Below are positions 9,334-17,979 of a DNA stretch of 64,000 bases, one piece after another; the first letter of the stretch is position 1, and every line of letters starts with the position of its first letter. The notes beneath the pieces were generated by a model. That model saw only the letters and a list, made by a program, of their open reading frames with translations. It was not told the origin of the DNA and did not search any database. Both the position numbers and the translations under genes were made by a program. The DNA is taken from contig NZ_JAGGRI010000038.1 of NCBI RefSeq assembly GCF_018612875.1, forward strand, positions 1 to 64,000, in the 5' to 3' direction. The stretch is from Lysobacter sp. ISL-50 (lineage in GTDB: Bacteria > Pseudomonadota > Gammaproteobacteria > Xanthomonadales > Xanthomonadaceae).

Positions 9334-11556
9334 ATGACCCTCAAGAACACGCGTGCCCTGACCCTCGTCGCAGGCTTCCTGCTGACCGCTCCGCTGGCGC
9401 TGCTCGCGCGGCCCGACTCCGCCACCGCTCCGGCGGCCACGGGCGGTGCGATCAGCCTGCCCAGCGCACCCACCGCCGACCAGACCACCGCCGCCAAGCT
9501 GGTGTACGGCCTGCTCTCCGACAGCCGCTACGCCTATCGGCCGCGCGCGCTCGACGACGCGCTGTCGGCCGACATGTACAAGCGTTATCTAGAATCGCTC
9601 GACGGCGGCAAGCAGTTCTTCACCGCCGTCGATATCGCCCGCTTCGACGCCTACAAGAACAAGCTCGACGACGCGATCAAGAGCGGCGACCTGTCGCCGG
9701 CGTACTCGATCTTCTCCACCTACAAGCAGCGCGTGGACGAACGCGTCGCCTACGCGCGCGGCCTGCTCAAGCAGCCGGCCAACTTCGAGTTCAACGGCGC
9801 CGACCGTTACGACTACGACCGCAAGGACGCGCCCTGGGTCGCCGACACGGCGGCGCTGGATGGGTTGTGGAAGCAGTCGGTGCGCAACGACTGGCTGCGC
9901 CTGAAACTGGCCGGCAAGAAGAACGACGACATCGCCAAGACCCTGGACAAGCGCTACACCAACATGGCGAAGGGCATTTCCGAGCTCAAGGGCGAGGACG
10001 TGTTCCAGACCTTCGTCAATAGCTACGCCAACGCGATCGATCCGCACACCGACTACCTCACGCCGAAGTCGGCCGACAACTTCAACATGACCATGTCGCT
10101 GTCGCTCGACGGCATCGGCGCGCAACTGCAGAAGCAGGACGACGTGGTCGCGATCCGCGAAATCATCCCCGGCGGCCCGGCCGCGCGCAGCAACCTGCTC
10201 AAGCCCGGCGACCGCATCGTCGGCGTCGGCCAGGGCGACAGCGGCGCGATGGACGACGTGATCGGCTGGCGCATCGACGATGTCGTCGCCAAGATCCGCG
10301 GCGCCAAGGGCACCAAGGTGCGCCTGGACGTGATCCCGGCCGAATCCGGCCCGGACAGCAAGCCCAACCGGATCGTGCTGGTGCGCGACAAGGTGCGTCT
10401 GGAAGAACAGGCGGCCAAGTCGGAAATCATCGACATTCCCGCCACCGACGGCGTGCCGGCCAAGCGCGTGGGCGTGATCAAGCTGCCGGGCTTCTATCAG
10501 GACTTCGAAGGCCGCCGCAAGAACGCCAACGATTACGCCTCGGCCACCCGCGACGTCGCCAAGCTGCTGGTCAAGCTGCGCGCCGACAAGGTCGATGGCG
10601 TGGTGCTGGACCTGCGCAACAACGGCGGCGGCTCGCTCAACGAAGCCATCGAGCTCACCGGTCTGTTCATCGATCGCGGCCCGGTGGTGCAGGTGCGCGA
10701 ATCCGGCGGCCGCGTCAGCGTCGAAGGCGACAGCGATACCGGCATCGCCTGGGAAGGCCCGCTGGCGGTGTTGATCAATCGCGGCTCGGCCTCGGCTTCG
10801 GAGATCTTCGCCGGCGCCATCCAGGACTACGGCCGCGGCCTCGTCATCGGCGAAACCACCTTCGGCAAGGGCACGGTGCAGAACCTGGTCGATCTGGACC
10901 GCTGGCCGGCCAACGAGAGCGCGCGCTTCGGCCAGGTCAAGCTGACCATCGCGCAGTTCTTCCGCGTCAGCGGCGGCTCCACCCAGAACAAGGGCGTAGT
11001 GCCGGACATCGCGTTCCCGGTGTCGGTGGACGCGACCGAGTACGGCGAGAGCACCTACGACAACGCCTTGCCGTGGACCAAGATCGCCGCGGTGCCGCAC
11101 ACCAGCTACGGCAATTTCGCGCCGCTGCTGCCGAAGCTGGAAACGCTGCACTCCAGCCGCATCGGCAGCGACAAGGAATTCCAGTGGTGGTCGCAGGACG
11201 TGGCCCAGTTCCGCGAGGAACGCGCCAAGAAGTGGATCTCGCTCAACGAAGCCGACCGCCGCGCCGAACGCGATCGCGAAGACGCCAAGCGCAAGCAGCG
11301 TCAGAGCGAGCGCAAGCAACTGGGCCTGACCCTGGACCCGCTCGGCGACGACTCCAACGACGACGGCCTGGCTTCGTCCGAGCGCGACATCGTCAAGGAC
11401 GCCGCGCGCGAGAAGCTCGCCGACAAGCGTCCGGACCCGTTGCTGCGCGAATCGGCGGCGATCCTGGCCGACGCGGTGCGCCTGCTCAACAACGACCGTC
11501 AGCTGTCGGCGCAAGTGCTGCCGACCGCGACCCGGCCCGGGCATTGGGCCGACTGA
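9334..11556 (+). CDS. prc: Carboxy-terminal processing (tail-specific) periplasmic protease
   Basis: This 740-residue S41A peptidase degrades or trims periplasmic proteins with non-polar C-termini, including cell-wall enzymes in other bacteria. A signal peptide ends near residue 25 (LALLARPDS). A helical N-terminal domain with DMYKRYLESLDGGKQFF is followed by a PDZ domain (GIGAQLQKQDDVVAIREII). The protease core has NRGSASASEIF with catalytic Ser487 and TFGKGTVQ with catalytic Lys512, 25 residues apart as in E. coli Prc. The C-terminal tail is long, charged and Arg/Glu-rich, as in other Prc proteins. It appears to be transcribed alone and is closed by a terminator. Confidence 0.95.
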   Translation: MTLKNTRALTLVAGFLLTAPLALLARPDSATAPAATGGAISLPSAPTADQTTAAKLVYGLLSDSRYAYRPRALDDALSADMYKRYLESLDGGKQFFTAVDIARFDAYKNKLDDAIKSGDLSPAYSIFSTYKQRVDERVAYARGLLKQPANFEFNGADRYDYDRKDAPWVADTAALDGLWKQSVRNDWLRLKLAGKKNDDIAKTLDKRYTNMAKGISELKGEDVFQTFVNSYANAIDPHTDYLTPKSADNFNMTMSLSLDGIGAQLQKQDDVVAIREIIPGGPAARSNLLKPGDRIVGVGQGDSGAMDDVIGWRIDDVVAKIRGAKGTKVRLDVIPAESGPDSKPNRIVLVRDKVRLEEQAAKSEIIDIPATDGVPAKRVGVIKLPGFYQDFEGRRKNANDYASATRDVAKLLVKLRADKVDGVVLDLRNNGGGSLNEAIELTGLFIDRGPVVQVRESGGRVSVEGDSDTGIAWEGPLAVLINRGSASASEIFAGAIQDYGRGLVIGETTFGKGTVQNLVDLDRWPANESARFGQVKLTIAQFFRVSGGSTQNKGVVPDIAFPVSVDATEYGESTYDNALPWTKIAAVPHTSYGNFAPLLPKLETLHSSRIGSDKEFQWWSQDVAQFREERAKKWISLNEADRRAERDREDAKRKQRQSERKQLGLTLDPLGDDSNDDGLASSERDIVKDAAREKLADKRPDPLLRESAAILADAVRLLNNDRQLSAQVLPTATRPGHWAD

Positions 11557-11579
11557 GCCGGAAGGCTTAGAGGTCGACA

Positions 11580-11610
11580 GAAAACGCGCCTTCGGGCGCG
11601 TTTTCTTTTT
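11580..11610 (+). terminator. Rho-independent terminator after prc
   Basis: The inverted repeat GAAAACGCGCC-loop-GGCGCGTTTTC is followed directly by TTTTT. Confidence 0.9.
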
Positions 11611-11646
11611 CCGGGTCCGAGTCCGACCTGTGCTTCGGCAGGACCG

Positions 11647-11700
11647 CTTTTGTGCGGGGGCGGCTCTTGTGGGAGGGAGCTTTAGCCCCGAAGCTTTTCG
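11647..11700. repeat. REP-like half element
   Basis: A single arm with TTGTGGGAGGGAGCTTTAG and CCCCGAAGC matches the REP-like core seen in longer elements of this window. It lies in the 258-bp gap between prc and the ada-like gene. Confidence 0.65.
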
Positions 11701-11814
11701 CTCAGTTACCCACGCACCCAAGAAAAATCCGACCTGAATCCAGGCAGAAAACCCGACCCCCTCCCTCGCAAGATGCGGATAGCGGCCCCCGCGGATGAGG
11801 CCTAGTCTTGCGCC

Positions 11815-12723
11815 ATGAACGCCAAAACCACTCCGCGCAAGCCCGAATCCGGCCACGCCGCTGACGTGTCGGCCGCCCGCGATTCCACCCTCGTCCCGCC
11901 GGCTTCCATCAAGGCGGACAAACTCGAACAGGCGCGCATCCTGCTCGAAGCCGGCGAACCCTCATTGACCGACCTCGCCGACGCCGTCGGCCTGAGCCCC
12001 TCGCACCTGCAGCGCCGCTTCAGCGCGCGCTTCGGCCTGAGCCCGGCCGAGTATCTGGCCCAGCGCAAACTGGGCAGCCTGCGTTCGGCATTGCGCGAAG
12101 GCAGCGACGTCAGCGCCGCGTTGTACGACGCCGGCTACGGCTCGCCTTCGCGGGTGTACGAGAGCGGCGCCGCGCGCCTGGGCATGACGCCCGCGCGCTA
12201 CCGCGCCGGCGGCGCCGGCGAGCAGATCCGCTGGAGCCTGGCCAGGACCGCGATCGGCACCGCGCTGATCGCGACCACCACGCGGGGCATCTGCATGATC
12301 GAACTCGGCGACGATCCGGCCGCGCTGGAAGCCAAGCTGCGCAGCGAGTTCCCGCAGGCCGCGCTGGAGCGCGTGGACGCCGGCCGCGACGAATTCCTCG
12401 CCCCGCGCGTGCAGGCGGTGGCGGAAACGCTCGGCGGGCAGAAGCAATCGGTGCCGGTGGATCTGATCGGCACCGCGTTCCAGAAAAAAGTCTGGGATGC
12501 GCTGATGAAGATTCCGGCCGGGCAGACCCGCAGCTACGAGCAGATCGCGCGGCAGATCGGTTCCCCGCGCGGCGCGCGCGCGGTCGCGCGTGCCTGCGCG
12601 AACAATCGTGTAGCGGTGGTCGTGCCTTGCCATCGCGTGGTGCGCGGCGACGGCTCGCTGGGCGGGTATCGCTGGGGGCTGCCGCTCAAGGAGAAGTTGC
12701 TGCAGCGGGAGCGGGCGGCTTGA
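11815..12723 (+). CDS. ada: Ada-like AraC regulator fused to O6-alkylguanine-DNA alkyltransferase
   Basis: The 302-residue protein has an AraC-type double helix-turn-helix at about 35-130 (LTDLADAVGLSPSHLQRRFS, then GYGSPSRVYESGAARLGM). A C-terminal methyltransferase domain has the active-site VVPCHRVV with Cys272, which takes the alkyl group from O6-methylguanine in a suicide reaction. The N-terminal zinc/Cys domain of full Ada, which senses methylphosphotriesters and switches the regulator on, is absent; the first ~35 residues are a short polar leader. Regulation by DNA methyl-phosphotriesters is therefore unlikely, and the HTH may act in DNA binding for repair or in a different sensing mode. 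Confidence 0.9.
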   Translation: MNAKTTPRKPESGHAADVSAARDSTLVPPASIKADKLEQARILLEAGEPSLTDLADAVGLSPSHLQRRFSARFGLSPAEYLAQRKLGSLRSALREGSDVSAALYDAGYGSPSRVYESGAARLGMTPARYRAGGAGEQIRWSLARTAIGTALIATTTRGICMIELGDDPAALEAKLRSEFPQAALERVDAGRDEFLAPRVQAVAETLGGQKQSVPVDLIGTAFQKKVWDALMKIPAGQTRSYEQIARQIGSPRGARAVARACANNRVAVVVPCHRVVRGDGSLGGYRWGLPLKEKLLQRERAA

Positions 12724-12749
12724 GGGTTGGGGGCTAAGCAAAGCAAAAT

Positions 12750-12998
12750 CGAATCCCCCCTGGCCCCCCTTTTTCAAAGGGGGGAACCTGTTTTGTGGGG
12801 AGAGCGATGACGTGCAGTTGCGGATCTTCGTTGCGAAGAGCGCAAAAGCGAGAAACGGAAAGCCGCAGGCGGAAAGCGGAAGTAAGAAGCAGCGGAAAGC
12901 GAGAAGCAGCCGAGGCCCCACCTGCCGAAAATCAACCCCAAGCATTTCCCCCCTTTGAAAAAGGGGGGGAGGGGGGATTCGCTCTTGCTCTAAAAACC
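12750..12998. repeat. Paired inverted C/G-tract repeats (MITE-like) with internal stuffer
   Basis: The left end carries AATCCCCCCTGGCCCCCCTT then TTTCAAAGGGGGGAA; the right end carries the same block in reverse orientation (TTTCCCCCCTTTGAAAAAGG then GAGGGGGGATT). Each block is itself a small hairpin of CCCCTTT/AAAGGGG. About 155 bp of unrelated DNA lies between. An equivalent pair is at 16385-16550 with a different stuffer. This accounts for nearly the whole gap before the Lrp/AsnC gene. Confidence 0.75.
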
Positions 12999-13018
12999 TG
13001 CCCCAACCAAAAGCCACC

Positions 13019-13522
13019 TCACCCCCGCCGCTTACGCGCAGCACGCGGCGCATCGCGAGTCGGCAGCTCCAAGCCATGCTTGACCACGTCGAACACCAGA
13101 TGGGTGTCGTAGCGCTTGACGTTGCCCTCATCGAGGAACAAACGGTCCACCACCTGCCGGCAATGCAGGACGCCGGTGGTGGCCAGGATCACCAGGTAGT
13201 CCCATTCGCCGGCCAGGGTGTAGCACTGCTGCACCTCCGGCGCGGCGCGGACCCGGGCGTGGAAGGCGGCGTGGCGTTCGACCGACTCGCGCTCCATCGT
13301 CACCCATACCGCCGCCAGGGTGCTGCCCAGCGCCAGCGGGTCGAGCACCGCGACCTGCCGCATCAGGCCGTCCTGGCGGTAACGGGTCATGCGTCGCTGC
13401 ACCGCGCTCGGCGACAGCCCGACCGCGTCGCCGAGCTCGCTCAGGGTCGAGGAGGCGTCTTGTTGCAACAGTTCGAGCAACTTGTGGTCGAACTCGTCCA
13501 AAATCAGGGGGGCAGCACTCAT
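13019..13522 (-). CDS. Lrp/AsnC family transcriptional regulator
   Basis: The product has 167 residues from the ATG at 13522 (MSAAPLILDEFD). A winged helix-turn-helix occupies ~8-60 (LLELLQQDASSTLSELGDAV then GLSPSAVQRRMTRYRQDG). The RAM/ACT-like sensor domain follows (PEVQQCYTLAGEWDYLVILA). These regulators usually respond to an amino acid and often control a divergently transcribed transporter or enzyme. Here a GNAT acetyltransferase starts 93 bp away on the other strand, and two EamA exporters lie beyond it. Control of that divergent gene is a reasonable inference, and the effector is unknown. Confidence 0.9.
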   Translation of the reverse strand: MSAAPLILDEFDHKLLELLQQDASSTLSELGDAVGLSPSAVQRRMTRYRQDGLMRQVAVLDPLALGSTLAAVWVTMERESVERHAAFHARVRAAPEVQQCYTLAGEWDYLVILATTGVLHCRQVVDRLFLDEGNVKRYDTHLVFDVVKHGLELPTRDAPRAARKRRG

Positions 13523-13614
13523 GCAAGATTTTTGCGTCCACGCGGACAAATATTCAACCGGAATTTGACTGACATCGATACGCTATTCGTGTGCCAGGCA
13601 CATAAGGAATTTTT

Positions 13615-14175
13615 ATGTGGCGGCGCAATCCCCCCGAAACCCTACATACGGACGCCCCCGGGATGTCCCGGTACGTGACGCAAGCCGCAGTACCCGAGCA
13701 GATCGGCGAGATTCTGACGCTGATCCGCGAACACGGTCCCAACCCCTGGAATTACCTGCCCGAGGTCGAGCTCGCCGCGCATCTGTCGGCGATCCGGCGC
13801 GGCCGCACGCAGGCGGTAGTCGCTTTGCTCGAAAACCAAATTGTGGCGGTCGTCACATTTGAACCCAGCGATGCGTTCCATCGCTATCAGCCCGGCGGGC
13901 GCGAGATCGAGTGGCAGGGCCATATCGGCGAAGCGGTCGTGCATCGCCAGCATCGCGGGCAGGGGCTGGGCACGCAGCTGTTGAAGGCGGCGGTGGCGCG
14001 GCTGCAGCAGATGGGGTTGATCGAAATCTACGTCGAGCGCCACGAGGACAACGAGGGCTCGGCGGGGATGATGCGCAACGCCGGTTTCGTGGTCATCGAC
14101 GTGTTCGACGATCCGCGCCGCCGCGATGCAGGCAGCCGCCGCACCACGGTGTCGCGCTACCGGCCGCATCCTTGA
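13615..14175 (+). CDS. GNAT family N-acetyltransferase
   Basis: A 186-residue acyl-CoA-dependent acetyltransferase. The acetyl-CoA binding motif A is clear (VVHRQHRGQGLGTQLLKAA), and RNAGF with the preceding NEGSAGMM fits motif B. The start at 13615 has AAGGAA eight bases upstream. It is divergent from the Lrp/AsnC gene. Substrate is unknown; the neighbourhood of an amino-acid type regulator and metabolite exporters would suit an amino acid or amine, which is inference. Confidence 0.85.
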   Translation: MWRRNPPETLHTDAPGMSRYVTQAAVPEQIGEILTLIREHGPNPWNYLPEVELAAHLSAIRRGRTQAVVALLENQIVAVVTFEPSDAFHRYQPGGREIEWQGHIGEAVVHRQHRGQGLGTQLLKAAVARLQQMGLIEIYVERHEDNEGSAGMMRNAGFVVIDVFDDPRRRDAGSRRTTVSRYRPHP

Positions 14176-14499
14176 TCCTTGCGTGGCGCCGCGCCGATGC
14201 GCGCGCCGCGGGCGGCACCTTCGTCGGCACCGGCTTGTACGTGTAGCTTCGTCCGATTCGCTTTCTTTGTGATGTCGCGGCGGCGTGTGGCCGCGACCGA
14301 CTCTTAATTCGATCTGCGGCCGGCTCGCGTCGTCCGGCCCCCGCGCCGTTTCCGCGCATCGGTGTTCGCGCCGCCGTCGGCGCCGACGCCAGCCCGCGGA
14401 CCCCGCGAATTTCTACAGGCTGTAGCAAGTTTTTCTCGCTCCCGCTCGCCGCGCATTGGCTTCAAGCTATCCCATTCACTTCCCCCGAGTATCCGCGTC
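14176..14499. other. Intergenic region before the EamA exporter pair
   Basis: It holds a 7-bp stem (GTCGCGG...CCGCGAC, 14274-14297) after the GNAT gene and a small perfect palindrome CTACAGGCTGTAG at 14413-14425, about 75 bp before the exporter start, which could be an operator. No supported gene. Confidence 0.4.
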
Positions 14500-15462
14500 A
14501 TGAGCGCCGCACCATCGACCGTCGAACGCCACGCTCCCAGCGCCCTCGCGGTCGCTTTCGCCCTGGGATCGGTGTACGTGCTGTGGGGATCGACCTACCT
14601 CGGCATCCGTTTCGCCCTGCAAAGCTATCCACCGTTCCTGCTGGGCGCGGCGCGGATGTTCCTGGCCGGCGTATTGATGTACGCGGTGCTGCGCTGGCGC
14701 GGCACGCCGGCGCCGACGCGCAAGCAATGGCGCACGCTGTGGCTGCTGTCGATCTGGATGGTGCTGTTGTCCAACGGCCTGGTGAACCTGGCCGAGACCC
14801 AGGTCGATTCCGGCCTGGCCGCGATCGCGGTGGCGTCGATGCCGCTGTTCGCCGGCGTGTTCGCGATGCTGCGTGGACGGCATCCGTCGAAGATCGAATG
14901 GGTCGGCCTGGCGATCGGTTTTCTCGGCGTCATCTGGCTCAACGCCGGCGGCAAGCTGTCGGCGTCCACGCTCGGGCTGGTGTGCCTGATCGTCGCGCCG
15001 ATCGCCTGGGCCTGGGGCTCGATCTGGAGCCGCGACCAGGACCTGCCGTCGCCGTTCATGGCCGCCAGCGCGCAGATGCTGACCGGCAGCGCGTGGATGC
15101 TCGGCGCGGCGGTGGTGACCGGTGAGCGGATCACCACGATGCCGACCTTCAGCGCCACCGCGGCGCTGCTGTATCTGGTCGTGGCCGGCTCGATCTTCGG
15201 CTTCACCGCCTACATCTGGCTGCTGCATCACGTGCGCCCGGCGCTGGCGACCAGCTACGCCTACGTCAATCCGCCCATCGCGGTGCTGTTCGGCGCGCTG
15301 CTGGCGGGCGAGCGTTTCACCTCGCACGACCTGGGCGCGATGGCGGTGATCCTGGTCGGGGTGGTCATCATCACCCTGGCCAAGGCGCGCGCCGCCAAGG
15401 CCGCACCGGCGGTCGCGGCGGTCGCGCCGCCGCAAGCCGCTGAACTGGAGAAACAGGCATGA
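14500..15462 (+). CDS. yedA: EamA-family drug/metabolite exporter, YedA-like
   Basis: The product has 320 residues from the ATG at 14500; an upstream in-frame ATG (14362) would add an implausible Arg/Pro-rich leader. About ten transmembrane helices form two EamA halves, beginning VYVLWGSTYLGIRFALQ and ending in the ALATSYAYVNPPIAVLFGAL segment typical of E. coli YedA. The gene ends ALEKQA with a charged tail. Its stop overlaps the rarD start by four bases, so the two are coupled. Substrate is unknown. Confidence 0.85.
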   Translation: MSAAPSTVERHAPSALAVAFALGSVYVLWGSTYLGIRFALQSYPPFLLGAARMFLAGVLMYAVLRWRGTPAPTRKQWRTLWLLSIWMVLLSNGLVNLAETQVDSGLAAIAVASMPLFAGVFAMLRGRHPSKIEWVGLAIGFLGVIWLNAGGKLSASTLGLVCLIVAPIAWAWGSIWSRDQDLPSPFMAASAQMLTGSAWMLGAAVVTGERITTMPTFSATAALLYLVVAGSIFGFTAYIWLLHHVRPALATSYAYVNPPIAVLFGALLAGERFTSHDLGAMAVILVGVVIITLAKARAAKAAPAVAAVAPPQAAELEKQA

Positions 15463-16370
15463 CCGCCGCCACAACCGACCGCCGCGGGCTCTGGATCGCG
15501 GTCGCGTCGTTCGTCCTGTGGGGGCTGATGCCGCTGTACTGGCACCTGCTGCATTCGGTGCCGTCCTTGCAGATCGTCGCTCACCGCATCGTCTGGAGCA
15601 CGCTGCTGGTCACCGGCTATCTGTGCTGGAAGTTCGGCCGCCACTGGTTGCGCGACATCCTGCGCGAACCGCGCAAGGCGGCGATGCTGGCGTTGAGCGG
15701 CGTGCTGATCGCGTTCAACTGGGGCCTGTACATCTGGGCGGTCAACGCCGGACACGTGATCGAAACCAGCCTGGGCTACTTCATCGGCCCCCTGGTCAGC
15801 GTGATGCTCGGCGTGCTGTTCCTCGGCGAGCGGTTGCGCCCGGTGCAATGGATTTCGATCGCGCTGGCGTTCGCCGGCGTGCTGTGGCTGACCATGGAGT
15901 ACGGGCGCCCGCCGTTGATCGCGCTCGGCCTGGCGGTGTCGTTCGCGGTGTACGGACTGGTGCGCAAGCTGGTCGCGGTCGAAGCGGTGACCGGGCTGGG
16001 CGTGGAGAACGTCTATCTGTTCGTGCCGGCGCTGGGGCTGCTGCTGTGGGGCGAAAGCCACGGCCAGGGCGGTTTCCTCGGCGGCTGGGGCCTGGGCATC
16101 GACGTGCTGCTGATCATCGCCGGCGCGCTGACCGCGTTGCCGCTGATCGGCTTCGCCTATGCGGTGCGGCGCGTGTCGCTGACCGCGATCGGGCTGCTGC
16201 AGTACGTCGCCCCGACCCTGCAGTTCATGATCGGCGTGCTGATCCTGCGCGAGCCGTTCGACCGCGAACGCGCGATCGGCTTCGTGATCATCTGGCTGGG
16301 CTTGATGCTGTTCGCCAGCGAGGGCGTGCTGCGCTCGCGGCGGATGGCGGCGGCTGCGCAGGCGGCTTGA
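15459..16370 (+). CDS. rarD: EamA transporter RarD
   Basis: A 303-residue inner-membrane permease with about ten helices. The N-terminus (GLWIAVASFVLWGLMPLYWH) and IVAHRIVWS are characteristic of RarD, a member of the drug/metabolite transporter superfamily named for an association with chloramphenicol sensitivity. It begins with an ATGA overlap on the upstream yedA-like gene. Physiological substrate is unknown. Confidence 0.9.
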   Translation: MTAATTDRRGLWIAVASFVLWGLMPLYWHLLHSVPSLQIVAHRIVWSTLLVTGYLCWKFGRHWLRDILREPRKAAMLALSGVLIAFNWGLYIWAVNAGHVIETSLGYFIGPLVSVMLGVLFLGERLRPVQWISIALAFAGVLWLTMEYGRPPLIALGLAVSFAVYGLVRKLVAVEAVTGLGVENVYLFVPALGLLLWGESHGQGGFLGGWGLGIDVLLIIAGALTALPLIGFAYAVRRVSLTAIGLLQYVAPTLQFMIGVLILREPFDRERAIGFVIIWLGLMLFASEGVLRSRRMAAAAQAA

Positions 16371-16384
16371 TCTGCGCTTAAGAG

Positions 16385-16550
16385 CGAATCCCCCCTGGCC
16401 CCCCTTTTTCAAAGGGGGGAACTTCGGCGATGGTCGCTGTGAACTGAGCCGGCATCGGCTCACGATTGAACGAAGCGACATGGCCACAACCACCACCGTC
16501 CCCAAGACGAGTTCCCCCCTTTGAAAAAGGGGGGCAGGGGGGATTTGCTC
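16385..16550. repeat. Second pair of inverted C/G-tract repeats
   Basis: The same repeat block as at 12750-12998 occurs here as an inverted pair: AATCCCCCCTGGCCCCCCTT at the left end and GAAAAAGGGGGGCAGGGGGG with ATT at the right. They flank about 90 bp of unrelated sequence, between the convergent rarD and ABC permease genes. Confidence 0.75.
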
Positions 16551-16578
16551 TTCCCGCGGCAGCGCGAATCCAACCGAA

Positions 16579-16612
16579 CAAAAAAGCCCCCTTCTCGCGA
16601 AGGGGGCTTTGC
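16579..16612. terminator. Bidirectional terminator between rarD and the ABC operon
   Basis: AAAGCCCCCTT-loop-AAGGGGGCTTT is flanked by A and T runs on both sides and lies between convergent genes, so it can end both transcripts. Confidence 0.8.
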
Positions 16613-16641
16613 TTCGCACGATGGACTCGCGCGGCGCCGGC

Positions 16642-17967
16642 TTACGAATCGCGCAACGCCGAAGTCACCGGCAAGGTCGCCGCGCGCAGCGCCGGGAACA
16701 GGCCGCCGACGAAACCGATCGCCAGCGCCCACTTCAAGCCGCTCCACAGCAGCCCGCCGGTGACGCGGAAGTCGAAGGTCAACTGTCCGACGCCGCCGGC
16801 GATGGTCGATGCGGTGTAGCCGTTGAATATCACCCAGGCCAGCGCGCCGCCGATCAGGCCGCCGAGCAACGCCAGCAGCATGGTTTCCAGCATCACCGCG
16901 ACCACCACCGGTACGCCGCGGAAGCCGATCGCGCGCAGGGTCGCGATCTCGCGCGCACGCGTGGCCACCGTGGCGAACATGGTGTTGAGTGCGCCGAACA
17001 CCGCACCGATGGCCATGATCGAACCGACGATGATGCCGATGGTGCGGATGATCTTGGTCATGGTTTCCGATTGCTTGGCGAAATACTCCGAGGTCGTGGT
17101 GGTATCGACCTGCAGACGCGGATCGCCGGCGAGTGCGGCCTTGAACTGCTTGAACTGCCTGGCGTCGGCGAGCTGGGCGATGACCGAGTTGCGCGAGGCG
17201 CCGCGACGATATGTGGAGGCGACCATCTCGGCATCGGCCCACAGTTCCGAATCCATCGCATCGCCGGATTTGAAGATACCGACGACCGTCCACATCTCGC
17301 TGCCCAGACGGATCTGTTTGCCGACCTCCATGCCGCGGAACTGACGTCGCGCGCCGCTGCCGACGACGACTTCGCGCTTTCCGGTTTCGAATTTGCGGCC
17401 TTCGACGATCTTGACCTGCTTACGTACTTGCCAGGCGCGATCGCCGACGCCGCGCAATTGCACGCTGCCGTCTTCGTCCGGCGCGCCGCCCATGATCGGC
17501 AGGTTCGCCGCGACCACGGTCTCCGGCGACGCCAACGGACGGCCGTCGGCGCTGCGGGCGATGCCGGGCGCCTGTTCGATCACGTTGATGCTGGCCAGAT
17601 CGAGCGTGGACATCACCTCGGCCGCGGACGCGCCGCGCAAGACGATGACGCTGTCTTCGCTGCCGGTGCGGCGCAGCGTCTGTTGATAGCCCTCGGCCAT
17701 CGACAGCATCGCCACCAGCACCGCGACCACGCCGGCGATGCCGATCACCACCACCGAGGACGAACCCAGGCGTTGGCTCAGCGTGCTGATGCCGACGCCG
17801 GCCACCGACGCGGCCTGTTTGCCGCTGCGGGTCAGCAGCATCCACAGCGCGATCAGCGCGGCGATGGCGAGCAGGACCGGCCAGGGCGCCATCGCCCATA
17901 GCGCCAGACCGGCGATCAGGCCCAGGAACGTGGCCAGGCCGCGCAGAAACGATAGGAACTTTTTCAT
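16642..17967 (-). CDS. MacB/FtsX-type ABC transporter permease (second of operon)
   Basis: A 441-residue permease. It has hydrophobic helices near 10-55, then a periplasmic MacB-like core domain (~80-300) and three C-terminal helices in the FtsX domain (IIRTIGIIVGSIMAIGAVFG, then REIATLRAIGFRG). GGAGAG precedes the ATG. It is the last gene of a four-gene leftward operon with a second, different permease just 12 bases upstream, so the transporter is probably a heterodimer. MacB-type systems move substrates from the periplasm outward using cytoplasmic ATP hydrolysis. Confidence 0.85.
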   Translation of the reverse strand: MKKFLSFLRGLATFLGLIAGLALWAMAPWPVLLAIAALIALWMLLTRSGKQAASVAGVGISTLSQRLGSSSVVVIGIAGVVAVLVAMLSMAEGYQQTLRRTGSEDSVIVLRGASAAEVMSTLDLASINVIEQAPGIARSADGRPLASPETVVAANLPIMGGAPDEDGSVQLRGVGDRAWQVRKQVKIVEGRKFETGKREVVVGSGARRQFRGMEVGKQIRLGSEMWTVVGIFKSGDAMDSELWADAEMVASTYRRGASRNSVIAQLADARQFKQFKAALAGDPRLQVDTTTTSEYFAKQSETMTKIIRTIGIIVGSIMAIGAVFGALNTMFATVATRAREIATLRAIGFRGVPVVVAVMLETMLLALLGGLIGGALAWVIFNGYTASTIAGGVGQLTFDFRVTGGLLWSGLKWALAIGFVGGLFPALRAATLPVTSALRDS

Positions 17968-17979
17968 GTGCGCTCTCCG

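Noticed and set aside
12795-13112. A 105-codon plus-strand ORF between the ada-like and Lrp/AsnC genes
   Set aside because: It runs through the C/G-tract repeats and antisense into the Lrp/AsnC gene, has a repeat-derived sequence (PFEKGGEGGF) and no ribosome site worth noting.
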